NCBI GenBank assembly: GCA_041663205.1
Contig: JBAZQZ010000001.1
Span: forward strand, 1 to 64,000
From: UM-FILTER-38-24 sp041663205
GTDB lineage: Bacteria > Patescibacteriota > Gracilibacteria > UBA1369 > LOWO2-01-FULL-3
DNA length: 64,000 nt
Direction of reading: 5' to 3'
Shown: piece by piece, positions 63,233 to 64,000 of the stretch
Layout: the number at the start of each line of letters is the position of its first letter
How positions within the stretch are numbered: the stretch's first letter is position 1
Program-made: the position numbers and the translations under genes
Notes under the pieces: generated by a model
The model's database searches: none
What the model was told of the DNA's origin: nothing
The model's input: the letters and a program-made list of their open reading frames with translations, nothing else

Positions 63233-64000
63233 CTATGCCGCTGTGTTTTTAGCGTCCATTTTTGCCTGAGTTTCATCCAGCAAAGGTTGAAGTTCTTCCA
63301 TGGAAACAGCTTCTGCAATCATGTATTTAGAGCCGTCTTTTTCGATCATTCCACTTACAATACCAATAAGTTCTCCATTGATGTTAGCGCATAAACTGCC
63401 GGAATTCCCCGGAATTGCATTTTTCAATAAGGAAATAATAAATCTGCGATGTCCGGCTGAATCATCAATTTGGCGAACATAACCAATATTGGCAGAGATA
63501 TCTTTGCCGGGATAACTAATTCTATCTCCTGTTTTAACCGGAGTGGATGCAACCTTGATATTATCAGCCGAAAAATAATTTTCCGAAAACTTAATAATGG
63601 CAAGATCACGATCAGGGCTACAGGTGAGGGTATGTCCCTTATGCCCAGAATCAGCGGTAAGAAATCCCGGGGTAATAACAAAAAAATGACTGTCTTCAAC
63701 TTTGCCGGAATCAACCACTGCATGTTTAGCGGTCAATAAGGTATCCTGTCCTAGGATAACTGCAGAAGCGCTACTTCCCAATTGAGGATCTTTTTCATTA
63801 GTGCGCTGAAAAATTGCATGTGCATGCCCCAACTTCTTACCCAAAATAAAAAGTTCTCTATCCAAATCTTTTTCATCTTTGATTGATCGATCTTTTCGTA
63901 TCCCTGCCCTAATGGTTCCGGTTGCAATAATAGCGAGCCCTGAAGCAGCCAAAGGTACGCCTATAGCAGGAGAATTTTGAGATGCTAATCCTCCCGCAAG
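63233..64000 (-). CDS. Trypsin-like serine protease (5' end outside window)
   Basis: The frame remains open to the window edge, so the N-terminus is missing; at least 255 residues are visible. The catalytic triad is readable: His in TLLTAKHAVVDSG, Asp in SPDRDLAIIKF, Ser in NAIPGNSGSLCANINGELIGIVSG. Together they identify a chymotrypsin/S1-type protease of the short HtrA-like group. No PDZ domain follows the Ser, because the protein ends about 45 residues later. An Ile/Ala-rich stretch (GVPLAASGLAIIATGTIRAG) near the visible start may be a membrane or signal segment. Codon use lacks the strand skew of neighbouring genes, hinting at recent transfer. Confidence 0.82.
   Translation of the reverse strand, partial: LAGGLASQNSPAIGVPLAASGLAIIATGTIRAGIRKDRSIKDEKDLDRELFILGKKLGHAHAIFQRTNEKDPQLGSSASAVILGQDTLLTAKHAVVDSGKVEDSHFFVITPGFLTADSGHKGHTLTCSPDRDLAIIKFSENYFSADNIKVASTPVKTGDRISYPGKDISANIGYVRQIDDSAGHRRFIISLLKNAIPGNSGSLCANINGELIGIVSGMIEKDGSKYMIAEAVSMEELQPLLDETQAKMDAKNTAA

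Noticed and set aside
1..64000. UGA recoded as glycine (Gracilibacteria/SR1 code)
   Set aside because: Well-supported genes end at TGA (for example 386, 11739, 46320) in the expected place, and no in-frame TGA interrupts conserved families.
1..64000. CRISPR array or transposase gene
   Set aside because: No regularly spaced repeats of 25-40 bp and no transposase motifs were seen.

Overview
The window looks like a chromosome segment of a Candidate Phyla Radiation (Patescibacteria) bacterium, most plausibly Peregrinibacteria or a close relative. This is inferred, not proven. The clues are many secreted or lipid-anchored proteins without recognisable families, SLH-like and GYAWN-type surface proteins, a minimal SUF iron-sulfur operon, TrmB-type regulation, and short palindromes inside pheS and pheT that are read through as LPxGRQ-like peptides. 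TGA is an ordinary stop codon, which argues against the UGA-glycine code of some Gracilibacteria and Absconditabacteria. The + strand is rich in G and T whichever strand is coding, so the + strand is probably the leading replication strand throughout; I see no origin or terminus signature.

Layout. 1-6 kb: membrane-protein fragment, lipoprotein, degenerate Ser/Thr kinase, tmRNA (ssrA), an M15-like peptidase, a methyltransferase. 6-14 kb: TrmB regulator, several unknown proteins, a DUF4256 protein, an ECF-sigma-like protein fused to a membrane segment, an RdgB/HAM1 pyrophosphatase and an SLH-like surface protein. 14-23 kb: O-methyltransferase, RelE/RelB-like toxin-antitoxin pair, pentapeptide-repeat potassium channel, class A penicillin-binding protein, PAS-PAS-GAF sensor, a large protein with a methyltransferase-like segment. 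23-31 kb: pheST, HU, a 113-bp inverted-repeat element, topA. 31-39 kb: large secreted GYAWN protein, phosphomannomutase/phosphoglucomutase, NMN/NaMN adenylyltransferase, NAD synthase, smpB (partner of the tmRNA at 2.9 kb), TMEM43-family protein, a 35-residue Lys/Cys-rich protein, tRNA-Ser. 39-43.6 kb: papain-like protein, M50 protease, an unassigned structured RNA, DUF5679 protein, tRNA-Thr, ribosomal protein L33.

43.6-53.4 kb is a surface locus on one strand: a membrane-anchored DUF3352-like protein, a very acidic secreted protein, a 977-residue protein with a duplicated module, a shorter protein with the same C-terminal domain, a DUF916/WxL-partner-like membrane protein, a secreted dockerin protein and a membrane-anchored cohesin-like protein. 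It reads as a WxL-like plus cohesin/dockerin surface assembly. 53.4-58.2 kb is the SUF operon (Rrf2 regulator, sufC, sufB, a short sufD-like gene, sufS, sufU). 58.2-64 kb: VapC/antitoxin pair, a candidate ~55-nt RNA next to a contracted tRNA-Arg-like gene, an SLH plus beta-propeller surface protein, and a trypsin-like protease running off the window.

Two cross-cutting signals stand out. Seventeen genes have a good sigma-70-type promoter whose -10 box begins 30-38 bp before the start codon, giving AU-rich leaders of about 20-25 nt without a Shine-Dalgarno sequence. A 17-bp palindromic sequence, CTAACGCGCGCGTTAAG, occurs twice, 34-35 bp upstream of the -35 boxes of two otherwise unrelated envelope genes. 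All calls come from reading the sequence; no database search was run.
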